A DNA stretch of 64,000 nucleotides, from the NCBI RefSeq assembly GCF_018638295.1, contig NZ_JABTTS010000012.1, positions 62,001-126,000 on the forward strand, read 5' to 3'. Below are positions 1 to 8,986 of this stretch, piece after piece. Under the pieces are notes generated by a model, which was given only the letters and a program-made list of their open reading frames with translations, was not told where the DNA came from and did not search any database. The stretch is from Streptomyces sp. CHD11. GTDB taxonomy: Bacteria > Actinomycetota > Actinomycetes > Streptomycetales > Streptomycetaceae. Position 1 is the first letter of the stretch; each line of letters starts with the position of its first letter. The translations under genes were made by a program, and so were the position numbers.

Positions 1-1940
1 ATCGGGGAGATGGCCCGCTCGCCCATGGCGCAGTCGAACACCTCGTAGTGCTCCGGCTTGAGACCGGGGGCGTCGATCACATTGCCGTTCTCGGCGATGT
101 GGGCGACGACCGCCTCGATCTGCTCCTCCTGGTAGCCCAGGCGGCGCAGGGCCTGAGGCACGGTGCCGTTGACGATCTGCATCGAGCCGCCGCCGACGAG
201 CTTCTTGAACTTCACCAGCGCCAGGTCGGGCTCGACACCGGTGGTGTCGCAGGACATCGCCAGACCGATGGTGCCGGTCGGGGCGAGCACGGACGCCTGG
301 GCGTTGCGGAAGCCGTTCTTCTCGCCGACGCGGATCACGTCCTGCCAGGCCTCGGTGGCGGCGGCCCACACCGGGGTGTCCAGGTCGTCCACGCGCACGG
401 CCGTGCCGTTGGCGTCGGCGTGCTGCTTCATGACGCGCTTGTGGGCGTCGGCGTTGCGGGCGTAGCCGTCGTACGGGCCGACGATGGCGGCGAGTTCGGC
501 GGAGCGCCGGTAGGCCGTGCCGGTCATCAGGGACGTGATCGCGCCGGCCAGGGAGCGGCCGCCGTCGGAGTCGTAGGCGTGGCCGGTCGCCATCAGCAGG
601 GCGCCGAGGTTGGCGTAGCCGATGCCGAGCTGCCGGAAGGCGCGGGTGTTCTCACCGATCTTCTCGGTGGGGAAGTCCGCGAAGCAGATCGAGATGTCCA
701 TCGCGGTGATGACCAGCTCGACGACCTTCTGGAAGCGCTCGGCCTCGAAGGACTGGTGGCCCTGGCCGTCGTCCTTGAGGAACTTCATCAGGTTCAGCGA
801 GGCCAGGTTGCAGGACGTGTTGTCCAGGTGCATGTACTCGCTGCACGGGTTCGACGCGGTGATCCGGCCGGACTCGGGGCAGGTGTGCCAGTTGTTGATG
901 ACACCGTCGTACTGGATGCCCGGGTCGGCGCAGGCCCACGCGGCCTCGGCGATCTTGCGGAAGAGCGCCTTGGCGTCGACCTCCTCGATGACCTCGCCGG
1001 TCATCCGGGCGCGCAGGCCGAACTTGCCGTCCTGCTCGACCGCCTGCATGAACTCGTCGTTGACGCGGACCGAGTTGTTGGCGTTCTGGTACTGGACGGA
1101 GGCGATGTCGTCGCCGCCCAGGTCCATGTCGTAGCCCGCGTCGCGCAGGACGCGGATCTTCTCCTCCTCCTTGACCTTGGTCTCGATGAAGCCCTCGATG
1201 TCCGGGTGGTCCACGTCGAGGACGACCATCTTGGCGGCGCGGCGGGTGGCGCCACCGGACTTGATGGTTCCGGCGGAGGCGTCGGCTCCGCGCATGAAGG
1301 AGACCGGTCCGGAGGCGTTGCCGCCGGAGGAGAGGAGCTCCTTGGAGGAGCGGATCCGGGAGAGGTTCAGGCCGGCGCCGGAGCCGCCCTTGAAGATCAT
1401 GCCCTCTTCCTTGTACCAGTCGAGGATCGACTCCATGGAGTCGTCGACGGCCAGGATGAAACAGGCGCTGACCTGCTGCGGCTGGGGCGTGCCCACGTTG
1501 AACCACACGGGGCTGTTGAAGCTGAAGATCTGGTGCAGGAGGGCGTAGGCCAGCTCGTGCTCGAAGATCTCGGCGTCGGCGGGCGAGGCGAAGTACCTGT
1601 TGTCCTCGCCGGCCTTCCGGTACGTCTTCACGATGCGGTCGATCAGCTGCCTGAGGCCGGTCTCGCGCTGCGGGGTGCCCACGGCCCCGCGGAAGTACTT
1701 GCTGGTGACGATGTTGACCGCGTTCACCGACCAGAAGTCGGGGAACTCCACGCCACGCTGCTCGAAGTTGACCGAGCCGTCGCGCCAGTTGGTCATCACG
1801 ACGTCACGGCGCTCCCAGGCCACCTCGTCGTAGGGGTGGACTCCAGGGGTGGTGTGGATGCGCTCGACACGCAGTCCCTTGCCGGCCTTGTTGCTCTTGG
1901 CTCGGGGACTCCTTGCCGGACCGCTCGCCGTCTCTGTCAT
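1..1940 (-). CDS. nrdJ: Vitamin B12-dependent (class II) ribonucleotide reductase NrdJ, 5' part only
   Basis: Reduces ribonucleotides to deoxyribonucleotides using adenosylcobalamin, so it supplies dNTPs independently of oxygen. About 646 N-terminal codons are visible; the C-terminus runs off the left edge (full-length relatives are roughly 950 residues). The translation contains typical class II stretches such as NSPVWFNVG, GSGAGLNLS, SGGATRRAAK and CADPGIQYDGVINNWHTCP, and a Cys-rich substrate-binding region. The ATG at 1940 is followed by a short basic leader; the next upstream gene on the strand is nrdR (165 bp away), the classic nrdR-nrdJ arrangement, so NrdR very probably represses it. 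Family assignment is firm; only the missing C-terminus cannot be judged. Confidence 0.96.
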   Translation of the reverse strand, partial: MTETASGPARSPRAKSNKAGKGLRVERIHTTPGVHPYDEVAWERRDVVMTNWRDGSVNFEQRGVEFPDFWSVNAVNIVTSKYFRGAVGTPQRETGLRQLIDRIVKTYRKAGEDNRYFASPADAEIFEHELAYALLHQIFSFNSPVWFNVGTPQPQQVSACFILAVDDSMESILDWYKEEGMIFKGGSGAGLNLSRIRSSKELLSSGGNASGPVSFMRGADASAGTIKSGGATRRAAKMVVLDVDHPDIEGFIETKVKEEEKIRVLRDAGYDMDLGGDDIASVQYQNANNSVRVNDEFMQAVEQDGKFGLRARMTGEVIEEVDAKALFRKIAEAAWACADPGIQYDGVINNWHTCPESGRITASNPCSEYMHLDNTSCNLASLNLMKFLKDDGQGHQSFEAERFQKVVELVITAMDISICFADFPTEKIGENTRAFRQLGIGYANLGALLMATGHAYDSDGGRSLAGAITSLMTGTAYRRSAELAAIVGPYDGYARNADAHKRVMKQHADANGTAVRVDDLDTPVWAAATEAWQDVIRVGEKNGFRNAQASVLAPTGTIGLAMSCDTTGVEPDLALVKFKKLVGGGSMQIVNGTVPQALRRLGYQEEQIEAVVAHIAENGNVIDAPGLKPEHYEVFDCAMGERAISP

Positions 1941-2104
1941 GCCGCCTCCCTGTACGGGCGAAAACGCCCTGAAGTGCCCCGATTGTTCCCGTGGCACGGT
2001 GTGCTGTCTGGTGCTGCGGGCACCACTCGTCTGCCCGCAACAGGTCTTCTCATCGCCGCCGCCCTGCCGGTCCCCGCATCTGGCGTCCGGGGCCGGCCCG
2101 CCGG

Positions 2105-2662
2105 TCAGTCGGCGGCGGGAGCGGGTTCGGGGACCTGGACGGTCCCGCCGGACCCGCTGCCGTCTTCCTGGTCCCCCGGGACGGTCCCGTCGCCGTCCCC
2201 GTCACCCTCGGCGTGCCGTTCCGCCCGCCGGAGTTCCCCGATCGCGGCCTCGAAGTCCTCGAGCGAATCGAACGCCCGGTAGACGGAAGCGAACCGCAGA
2301 TAGGCGACGAGGTCGAGTTCCTGCAGCGGGCCGAGTATGGCCAGCCCCACGTCGTGGGTGGTCAGCTCGGCGCTTCCGGTGGCCCGTACCGCTTCCTCGA
2401 CCCGCTGGCCGAGCTGGGCGAGGGCATCCTCGGTGACGGGCCGGCCCTGGCAGGCCTTGCGCACACCGTTGATGACCTTGGTGCGGCTGAACGGTTCGGT
2501 GACACCGGACCGCTTGACCACCATGAGCGAACACGTCTCCACGGTCGTGAAACGACGGGAGCAGTCCGGGCACTGGCGGCGCCTGCGGATCGACGTGCCG
2601 TCGTCGGTCGTACGGCTGTCGACGACCCGGCTGTCGGGGTGCCTGCAGAAGGGGCAGTGCAT
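2105..2662 (-). CDS. nrdR: Transcriptional repressor NrdR
   Basis: Zinc- and nucleotide-binding repressor of ribonucleotide reductase genes. The 185-residue product has the zinc ribbon at its start (C3, C6, C31, C34), the basic linker SIRRRRQCPDC and then an ATP-cone domain (about residues 46-136, VVKRSG through VYRAF). Residues from about 148 onward are an Asp/Gly/Pro-rich tail that looks disordered, common in Streptomyces versions. The ATG at 2662 is preceded by a strong AGGAGG. It lies upstream of nrdJ on the same strand and divergently from lexA, and two NrdR-box-like sites in its own promoter suggest autoregulation of nrdRJ. Confidence 0.96.
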   Translation of the reverse strand: MHCPFCRHPDSRVVDSRTTDDGTSIRRRRQCPDCSRRFTTVETCSLMVVKRSGVTEPFSRTKVINGVRKACQGRPVTEDALAQLGQRVEEAVRATGSAELTTHDVGLAILGPLQELDLVAYLRFASVYRAFDSLEDFEAAIGELRRAERHAEGDGDGDGTVPGDQEDGSGSGGTVQVPEPAPAAD

Positions 2663-2771
2663 GGAACTCCCAACCCTCCTCACGGCAGACTCATGGGCCT
2701 CTTCGGCCCTCTCGGGCCTCCCGAAGCAGCACCAGCATAGGCGATCGCAGAGGGCGCGAAGACCGGGGGGA

Positions 2772-2818
2772 CCACAACTTCTGGGCTGCTGCCGCAATCC
2801 AACCACTACATGTGGTGA
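2772..2818 (-). promoter_or_regulatory. Tandem NrdR boxes in the nrdRJ promoter region
   Basis: A strong near-palindrome, CCACTACATGTGGTGA, occupies 2803-2818 and fits the known 16-bp NrdR box (core CWATATWG-like). A weaker match, CCACAACTTCTGGGCT, lies at 2772-2787. Their centres are 31 bp apart, three helical turns, which is the spacing described for paired NrdR boxes. Position, 110-156 bp upstream of nrdR, fits a repressor site of the nrdRJ operon. The first box is convincing; the second rests largely on the spacing. Confidence 0.72.
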
Positions 2819-3110
2819 TTGGCTCAGACATTCACGTTCTGGAAGCGTGTCGCCCGGGCGTCGCCGCCGGACACCGCGCGACAGGGGAGACGCCGGACTC
2901 CCGGGGGCAGGAGAGGGAGCGACGCGCGGGCGGAACGGGGGCCGGTACCCGCGCGCCGGCACACCCGATGGCAGACTGTGACCGACCAGCCCGGGAGGTC
3001 GTCGCCTCGGCGGTGAAGAGTACAGCGACCGGACCGCTCGTCCGGCCGAGAGCCTGGCTACCAATACACCTCGACGAAAGATTGCGTACCGTAATTCGCG
3101 ATTTTTCACT

Positions 3111-3124
3111 CGAACGTGTGTTTG
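3111..3124. promoter_or_regulatory. LexA-binding SOS box upstream of lexA
   Basis: The sequence CGAACGTGTGTTTG matches the Gram-positive SOS box CGAAC-N4-GTTCG with mismatches confined to the right half-site. It lies 61 bp upstream of the lexA start and fits autorepression of lexA. The remaining 2663-3110 interval holds the nrdR promoter side and no other gene I can support. Confidence 0.75.
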
Positions 3125-3184
3125 GCGCAACCTTTCGAAAGCTACTACCGTTGTGCTGCAGGGAGACCATCGAGAGGGGCCGAC

Positions 3185-3964
3185 GTGACCACGACCGCAG
3201 ACAGTGCCGCCATCACTGCCCAGGACCGCTCCCAGGGCCGGCCCGAGCCGGTGCACGCGATGAACGAAGCCATGAACCCCGAGGTGCCCAAGCGCTCCCT
3301 GCCGGGGCGACCTCCCGGCATCCGGGCGGACAGCTCGGGACTGACCGACCGCCAGCGGCGGGTGATCGAGGTCATCAGGGATTCGGTGCAGCGACGGGGC
3401 TACCCGCCGTCGATGCGGGAGATCGGCCAGGCGGTCGGCCTGTCCAGCACCTCCTCGGTGGCGCACCAGCTCATGGCGCTCGAGCGCAAGGGCTTCCTGC
3501 GCCGTGATCCGCACCGCCCGCGGGCGTACGAGGTGCGCGGCTCCGACCAGGCCACCTCCGTGCAGCCCACCGACACCGCCGGCAAGCCGGCCGCGTCCTA
3601 CGTGCCGCTGGTCGGCCGGATCGCCGCCGGTGGCCCGATCCTCGCCGAGGAGTCCGTCGAGGACGTCTTTCCGCTGCCCCGGCAGCTGGTCGGCGACGGT
3701 GAGCTGTTCGTGCTGAAGGTCGTGGGTGACTCCATGATCGAAGCGGCGATCTGTGACGGGGACTGGGTCACGGTCCGCCGCCAGCCGGTCGCGGAGAACG
3801 GCGACATCGTGGCGGCGATGCTCGACGGCGAGGCGACCGTCAAGCGCTTCAAGCGCGAGGACGGCCATGTGTGGCTCCTCCCGCACAACGCGGCCTACGA
3901 ACCGATCCCCGGCGACGACGCGACCATCCTGGGCAAGGTGGTGGCCGTACTGCGCCGCGTCTGA
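3185..3964 (+). CDS. lexA: SOS-response repressor LexA
   Basis: Self-cleaving repressor of the SOS regulon. The 259-residue product has an N-terminal winged helix-turn-helix (about residues 50-115, TDRQRRVIEVI to RAYEVRG) and a C-terminal S24 peptidase domain. The Ala148-Gly149 cleavage bond (RIAAGGP), catalytic Ser183 (GDSM) and Lys220 (TVKRF) are present, so autocleavage on RecA filaments should work. I chose the GTG at 3185, preceded by GAGAGGGG, rather than an in-frame upstream codon, because it matches the usual start MTTTADS of Streptomyces LexA. An SOS box lies upstream, and recA and dinG are in the same window. Confidence 0.96.
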   Translation: MTTTADSAAITAQDRSQGRPEPVHAMNEAMNPEVPKRSLPGRPPGIRADSSGLTDRQRRVIEVIRDSVQRRGYPPSMREIGQAVGLSSTSSVAHQLMALERKGFLRRDPHRPRAYEVRGSDQATSVQPTDTAGKPAASYVPLVGRIAAGGPILAEESVEDVFPLPRQLVGDGELFVLKVVGDSMIEAAICDGDWVTVRRQPVAENGDIVAAMLDGEATVKRFKREDGHVWLLPHNAAYEPIPGDDATILGKVVAVLRRV

Positions 3965-3971
3965 GCATGGC

Positions 3972-4044
3972 GCGGGGGCCGGCTTCGACTACGGCCCCCG
4001 CCCCCTGACCGGACCCCGGGACCCCTGCGCCGGTTCCGGGGTCC
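3972..4044 (+). terminator. Hairpin pair downstream of lexA
   Basis: Two stable GC hairpins follow the lexA stop: GCGGGGGCC (3972-3980) pairs with GGCCCCCGC (3993-4001), and GGACCCC (4019-4025) pairs with GGGGTCC (4038-4044). No T-run follows, as is usual in Streptomyces. They probably end lexA transcription. Confidence 0.6.
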
Positions 4045-4388
4045 TGTGCTGCCCGGGTGGTCGAGCCACCGTCGCACCGCCGGGGACGACTCCCCGGCGC
4101 TTTCCGGCGGACGCCGGTCAGCGGCTGGGCCGGAAGCCGAGGCTCCTTCCGCCACGCCGGAACGGCCCGCAACCGCCGCACCGACCGGCTCACGACCCAT
4201 GGGCGAACCCTTCCACCCCGAGGATCGCGACTGCCCCCGACCGCTCCCGTCCGGGCCACTGACCCGGCGGACACCGGACGCCGGGACACCGAGCCACTGC
4301 ACCGGCGGGCCGCCGATCACCCGGGCGGCGCTTCCGTGCGCCGGCCACCGCGCTCAGCGCCGAGGACCTGGAGCGGCACCGCATCCGC
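4045..4388. other. Intergenic stretch, no gene seen
   Basis: This lies between the lexA hairpins and the 3' end of dinG. All frames are open for long distances because of the GC content, but none has a credible start, ribosome-binding site or recognisable protein sequence. I see nothing functional here. Confidence 0.5.
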
Positions 4389-6371
4389 TCACGACTCCTC
4401 CGCCTCCGTCCGGACGGCCGCCGCGTCGATGGCGGCCAGCGACTTCCTGACCTGACCGCGGTCCGTGGTGTACCAGAAGTCGGGGAGCGAAGCCTTCAGA
4501 TAGCTCCCGTAGCGGGCGGTGGCCAGCCGCTGGTCCAGTACGGCCACCACGCCCCGGTCCCCCGACGCGCGTACCAGCCGGCCGGCGCCCTGTGCCATGA
4601 GCAGGGCGGCGTGGGTGGCGGCGACGGCCATGAAGCCGTTGCCGCCCGCCTCCTCCACGGCCTTCTGGCGGGCGCTCATCAGAGGGTCGTCCGGGCGCGG
4701 GAAGGGGATCTTGTCCATGACCACCAGCTGACAGCTCGGGCCGGGTACGTCGACACCCTGCCAGAGCGACAGCGTGCCGAAGAGGCAGGTCCTCGGGTCG
4801 GCCGCGAAGTTCTTGATCAGCTCGCCGAGCGTCTCCTCGCCCTGGAGGAGGATCGGGAACTGCGGAATGCGGGAGCGCAGCTCCTCGGCGGCGAGCTGCG
4901 CGGCCCGCATCGACGAGAACAGGCCCAGCGTGCGGCCGCCGGCCGCCTGGATCAGTTCCGTGAGCTCGTCGAGCATGTCCCCGCGGTCACCGTCCCGGGC
5001 CGGGCGCGCCAGATGCTTCGCGACGTACAGGATGCCCTGCTTCGGGTAGTCGAACGGGGACCCCACGTCCACGCCCTTCCACTGCGGGAGGTCCTCGCCC
5101 CCGGCCCCCTCGGGGCCGAGCCCCAGTGACGCCCCCACGCCGTTGAAGTCGCCGCCCAGCTTCAGCGTCGCGGACGTCAGGACGACGCTGCGGTCGGTGA
5201 AGAGTTTCTCGCGCAGCAGACCCGAGACGGACATGGGGGCGACCCGCAGGGATGCCCCGAACCGGTCGTGGCGCTCGTACCAGACGACGTCCCATTCGGA
5301 GCCGTTGGTGATCCGCTCCGCCACGTCGTGCACGCTCTCCACGGAGGCGAGCGCCTGTTTGCGGACCGCGTCCTCGTCCTGGACGGACTTGTCGCGGGTG
5401 CTGCCGATCCCCGAGATGACGGTCCGGCACGCGTCGCGCAGTGCCATCAGCGCGTAGCCGAGATCTTCCGGGATCTCCTCCAGCCGGCCCGGAAGGGCCA
5501 GTTCCATCAGCCGCTCGAACCCTTCCGCGGCGGTCTGGAGCTGGTCCGCGGCCTTCTCGTTCACCAGCTTCGCCGCGCGCCGGACCGCGCGGTTGACCTG
5601 TCCGGGGGTGAGCTCCCCGGTGGCGACTCCGGTGACCCGGGAGACCAGCTCATGGGCCTCGTCGACGATCAGCACCTCGTGCTGCGGGAGCACCGGTGCG
5701 CCCTCGATGGCGTCGATGGCGAGCAGGGCGTGGTTGGTGACGACCACCTCGGCCAGCTTGGCCCGCTCGCGGGCGGTCTCCGCGAAGCACTCCGCGCCGT
5801 AGGCGCACTTCGTGGCGCCCAGGCACTCCCGCGACGAGACCGACACCTGGGACCAGGCCCGGTCGGACACGCCCGGCGTGAGGTTGTCCCGGTCGCCGGT
5901 CTCCGTCTCGTCCGACCAGTCACGCAGCCGCAGCAGGTCCTGGCCCAGCTTGCTGGTGGGGGCGGCCGCCTCGAACTGGTCGAAGAGCCCTTCCTCCTCG
6001 TCCTGCGGCATCCCCTCGTGCAGCCGGTGCAGGCACAGGTAGTTGGAGCGGCCCTTGAGCATCGCGAACTCGGGGCGGCGCCGCAGCAGCGGGTGCAGCG
6101 ACTCCACCGTGCGCGGCAGGTCCCGCTCCACCAGCTGGCGCTGCAGGGCCAGGGTGGCCGTCGCCACCACCACCCTCTCCCCGTGCGCGAGCGCGGGCAC
6201 CAGGTAGCCGAGCGACTTTCCGGTGCCGGTACCGGCCTGGACCAGCAGATGGGCTCCGTCGTCGATCGCCTCGGCGACGGCTTCGGCCATGGTCACCTGG
6301 CCGGGGCGCTCGGTACCGCCGACGGCGGCGACGGCGGCGTGCAGGAGTTCGGGGAGTGAGGGCTTCGTCAT
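4389..6371 (-). CDS. dinG: ATP-dependent DNA helicase, DinG/XPD-type
   Basis: A 660-residue superfamily 2 helicase of the DinG/XPD group, which unwinds damage-associated DNA structures. Walker A is AGTGTGKS (residues 46-53); the DEAH box appears as IVDEAHEL; the iron-sulfur cluster cysteines are visible (YLCLHRLH, then CLGATKCAYGAECFAE). C-terminal motifs include GTLSLWQGVDVPG and QGAGRLVR. It converges on lexA, separated by about 420 bp. I saw no clear SOS box immediately upstream, so induction by LexA is not shown by the sequence. Confidence 0.93.
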   Translation of the reverse strand: MTKPSLPELLHAAVAAVGGTERPGQVTMAEAVAEAIDDGAHLLVQAGTGTGKSLGYLVPALAHGERVVVATATLALQRQLVERDLPRTVESLHPLLRRRPEFAMLKGRSNYLCLHRLHEGMPQDEEEGLFDQFEAAAPTSKLGQDLLRLRDWSDETETGDRDNLTPGVSDRAWSQVSVSSRECLGATKCAYGAECFAETARERAKLAEVVVTNHALLAIDAIEGAPVLPQHEVLIVDEAHELVSRVTGVATGELTPGQVNRAVRRAAKLVNEKAADQLQTAAEGFERLMELALPGRLEEIPEDLGYALMALRDACRTVISGIGSTRDKSVQDEDAVRKQALASVESVHDVAERITNGSEWDVVWYERHDRFGASLRVAPMSVSGLLREKLFTDRSVVLTSATLKLGGDFNGVGASLGLGPEGAGGEDLPQWKGVDVGSPFDYPKQGILYVAKHLARPARDGDRGDMLDELTELIQAAGGRTLGLFSSMRAAQLAAEELRSRIPQFPILLQGEETLGELIKNFAADPRTCLFGTLSLWQGVDVPGPSCQLVVMDKIPFPRPDDPLMSARQKAVEEAGGNGFMAVAATHAALLMAQGAGRLVRASGDRGVVAVLDQRLATARYGSYLKASLPDFWYTTDRGQVRKSLAAIDAAAVRTEAEES

Positions 6372-6506
6372 AGCGCGACCACCCTACGACCCGGCACTGA
6401 CATTCGTGCGATCACGGCGGGGGCCACTGATGTGATCAAGACGGGTCTCCTCGGTCTGGGGAAAGGGAGGGAAAGGAGATCGGAGGGCGTACGGGTGAGG
6501 GACTCG

Positions 6507-7076
6507 CTACAGCAGATGACGCAGAGAGCGGTCCCGGATCATGAGGGCCGCCCGCTTGGCGGGCAGATCGGCCTCGGCGGCGAAGCGGAAGCCGGCCTTC
6601 AGGAAGGCGGCGACGGAGGCGGTGTTGCGCAGATCGGGTTCCGCGACGACACGAGGTGAGGCGGGCCGGTTGTCGAGGGCGAGGTCGGCGACGGTCCTGA
6701 GCAGGGTGCCGCCGAGGCCCCGCCCCCGGTCGCCGGGGGCGCCGATCAGGACGTGCAGGCCGGTGTCGTACGGGCGGGCGGGGTAGTGGCGGGCCAGGGG
6801 CTCGAGGTCCGCGCGGTAGATCTCCCAGTAGCTCATCGGCGTACCGTCCAGGAGGCCCAGGCACGGGACGCTGTGGCCGTCGCCGGTGAGCTGGGCCCGT
6901 ACGTGGCGGGCCGTCCGGGCCGGCGGTCCGGAGAGTTCCCAGAAGGCGGCCACGGCCGGATCGTTCATCCAGCGTGCCAGCAGGGGCAGGTCACGGTCCA
7001 CCTGGAGGGGGCGCAGCCGGAAGAGACCCGCGGGTGTGTCCGCCGGGCCCCAGGCGGTGATGTCGCCGGCCGTCAT
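6507..7076 (-). CDS. GNAT acetyltransferase, siderophore-type (IucB/MbtK-like)
   Basis: A 189-residue acyltransferase. The region around residues 40-180 resembles hydroxylysine or lysine N-acyltransferases of siderophore pathways: LPLLARWMNDPAVAAFW near the start, SYWEIYRADLEPLARHY in the middle and the acyl-CoA pocket GDRGRGLGGTLL. It probably acylates an N-hydroxylated diamine or a lysine-like building block. Its ATG at 7076 overlaps the stop of the siderophore synthetase by 4 bp (ATGA), so the two are translationally coupled. The acceptor and acyl group cannot be read from sequence. Confidence 0.85.
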   Translation of the reverse strand: MTAGDITAWGPADTPAGLFRLRPLQVDRDLPLLARWMNDPAVAAFWELSGPPARTARHVRAQLTGDGHSVPCLGLLDGTPMSYWEIYRADLEPLARHYPARPYDTGLHVLIGAPGDRGRGLGGTLLRTVADLALDNRPASPRVVAEPDLRNTASVAAFLKAGFRFAAEADLPAKRAALMIRDRSLRHLL

Positions 7077-8986
7077 GCGTGCAGCGGGTTGGCGATGGTG
7101 ACGTAGACGGACTGGGTGTCGACCGGGCCGACGAGTTCGTCGAGGCCGCGCACCCGGGTCAGCAGGTTGGCCTTGCAGCGCAGGGTGGGTGAGTCCAGCA
7201 GCAGGGCGGGCAGGGTGCCGTGGGACTGGGCCGGTCCGGCGGAGACCCCGGTGAGGAAGCGGCGGAAGGCGGCGAGCAACAGCCCTTCGTCGGCGAGCCG
7301 TTCGGAGCCGAGGGCGCCGATGAGTCCCAGGACGTTGTTGATGCCCAGGTAGTAGGCGAAACGTTCGTCGGCGACGCTGTCGGGGACGAAGGTGTCGCTG
7401 TGTTCGCCGATGCCGGGCAGCCGGGCGTCCAGCTCGCGGCGTCGCGACGCGCGGAAGTAGTAGCCCTGGTTGTCCCGGTACCGGCCCCCCGCGGGCCAGC
7501 CGTCGGCGTCCAGCAGGACCAGGGTGTTCTGCTGATGCGCCTCCAGCGCGATGCCGGCCGCTCCGTCCAGCCGGAGCACGGGCCGCACCACGTGCTCGAG
7601 GTAGCGCAGGAACCACTCGGCGGCGACCGTCCCGTGCGGCCGTCCGGTCCGGGTGGCGAGGCGGGTGATCAGCTCGGCCAGCCGGGATCGCATGGGTCCG
7701 CCGGCGCGGGGCCGCGGCGAGGCGAGTCCGGCGACGCAGGCGACGTCGTCGTGCGGTCCGAAGGGGTTGTGCCGGATCACCACGTCGAGTCCGGGTACGG
7801 GGTCGCCGTCCGGTCCGTCGACGGCGATCCAGGCCGGGTCGCGGACGATGTCGAAGCCCGGGTGTGCGGCCCGCCACGCCTGGGCCAGTCCCGTGCGCAG
7901 CAGCCGGTGGACCTCGGCGCCCCGGTGGAGTTCCTTGCGGAGGTTCTCCCGGCGGGAGTTGGTGATGCGCAGGGTCAGCGACAGCTTGAGCATGGCGGGG
8001 GCACCGGTGCGGTGCACGGTCCGTACGGAGGAGGTGGGGTGCCAGGGTTCGCCGTGGCTGCCGAGGTCGCGGAGGAGCCCGGCCTCCAGCAGCGCGGCGG
8101 CCTGGGGATGCCCGCGGAGGTGTCGCAGTTGCCAGGGGTGCAGGGGCAGGGCCGCACAGCCGTCGGGCAGCGGAAGGCCGGGGCCGGCGAGCCGTGCGGT
8201 GAGGTCCGGCGCGGTGACGGGGCGGCCGCGCTCCGTCCAGGCGGAGTCGGTGGCGAGCAGGGAGGGAGCGACGGCCATCCAGCGCAGGGGAAAGGATCCG
8301 CGCACCTCGGGTGAGTACCGCCGCGCCTCGGCGTCGCGGAGGCCGTCGCGGCTCTTCGGGTCGGGGTGCAGCGGATGGCCCAGGACGAGCGCCTGTTCCG
8401 CGGCGAGGAAGAGGTCCGGATGGTCCTCCGTACGGGCGCGCCGGTCGGTGAGGAAGAGGGCCACGCGCCGGACGGAGTCGGCGACGCGCGCGACCAGGTC
8501 GGTGCCGCTACCCGCGGCGCCCACGCCGGAGCCGGCGGCCGCCCGGCCGGCATCGGTGCGCGCGGCCTGCCCGTCGGTGCCGCTGCCGGCCGGACGGAGT
8601 ACCGGTCCGGCCATCTCTCTGCCCAGGAGGGCGGCGAGCAGTACGGCGTCCACGGGCGGGGCGGGATCGGGGGCGTCGGCCAGGTAGGGCGGGCCGAAGC
8701 GGTGCCGGCCCGTCGGGGACCAGTACAGGACGGGGACGAGCAGGGCCGTGCCGCTGGCGGGCAGGGGGAGGCCGAGGATGGCGCCGCGCGGCGCGCGGAC
8801 GCCGGTCTCACGTACCCAGCAGCGCAGCAGGTTCTCCGTGGCCGCCGCCTCGGCCGCCCGGCAGGGGTCGGGGTGCTCCAGGGGGCAAACGCCGGTGTCC
8901 CTGAGCCAGTCGGCGCCGGGCGGTCTGCGCTCCTGGTGCGGCACCGGGGAGTTCGTGCGGGCGGCCGGTGTGGGGGTGGTGTGCAA
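7073..8986 (-). CDS. NIS siderophore synthetase, IucA/IucC family
   Basis: An ATP-dependent enzyme that joins a carboxylic acid (citrate, succinyl or similar) to an amine or alcohol during NRPS-independent siderophore assembly. Family signatures are clear: LPLHPWQ, LKLSLTLRITNSRREN, the EAHQQN motif and RDNQGYYFR. The C-terminus has the FhuF-like tail (YLGINNVLGLIGAL). No ATG with a good ribosome site exists near the expected start; I prefer the TTG at 8986, six bases after GAGGA, giving 637 residues. The frame stays open to 9250 and an ATG lies near 9052, but that extension is low-complexity Pro/Arg. The downstream acetyltransferase overlaps by 4 bp. No IdeR/DmdR iron box is visible upstream. 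Confidence 0.88.
   Translation of the reverse strand: MHTTPTPAARTNSPVPHQERRPPGADWLRDTGVCPLEHPDPCRAAEAAATENLLRCWVRETGVRAPRGAILGLPLPASGTALLVPVLYWSPTGRHRFGPPYLADAPDPAPPVDAVLLAALLGREMAGPVLRPAGSGTDGQAARTDAGRAAAGSGVGAAGSGTDLVARVADSVRRVALFLTDRRARTEDHPDLFLAAEQALVLGHPLHPDPKSRDGLRDAEARRYSPEVRGSFPLRWMAVAPSLLATDSAWTERGRPVTAPDLTARLAGPGLPLPDGCAALPLHPWQLRHLRGHPQAAALLEAGLLRDLGSHGEPWHPTSSVRTVHRTGAPAMLKLSLTLRITNSRRENLRKELHRGAEVHRLLRTGLAQAWRAAHPGFDIVRDPAWIAVDGPDGDPVPGLDVVIRHNPFGPHDDVACVAGLASPRPRAGGPMRSRLAELITRLATRTGRPHGTVAAEWFLRYLEHVVRPVLRLDGAAGIALEAHQQNTLVLLDADGWPAGGRYRDNQGYYFRASRRRELDARLPGIGEHSDTFVPDSVADERFAYYLGINNVLGLIGALGSERLADEGLLLAAFRRFLTGVSAGPAQSHGTLPALLLDSPTLRCKANLLTRVRGLDELVGPVDTQSVYVTIANPLHA

Noticed and set aside
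48..2282. Long plus-strand open frame opposite nrdJ
   Set aside because: It is antisense to a well-supported ribonucleotide reductase and is rich in Val, Gly, Arg and His, as expected from reverse reading of GC-rich coding DNA.
3972..4388. CRISPR or repeat array suspected from repeated CCGG/CCCC runs
   Set aside because: No regular repeat-spacer pattern; only hairpins and low-complexity GC.
6372..6440. SOS box upstream of dinG
   Set aside because: The sequence CACGAATGTCA only loosely resembles half of a LexA site and lacks the other half.
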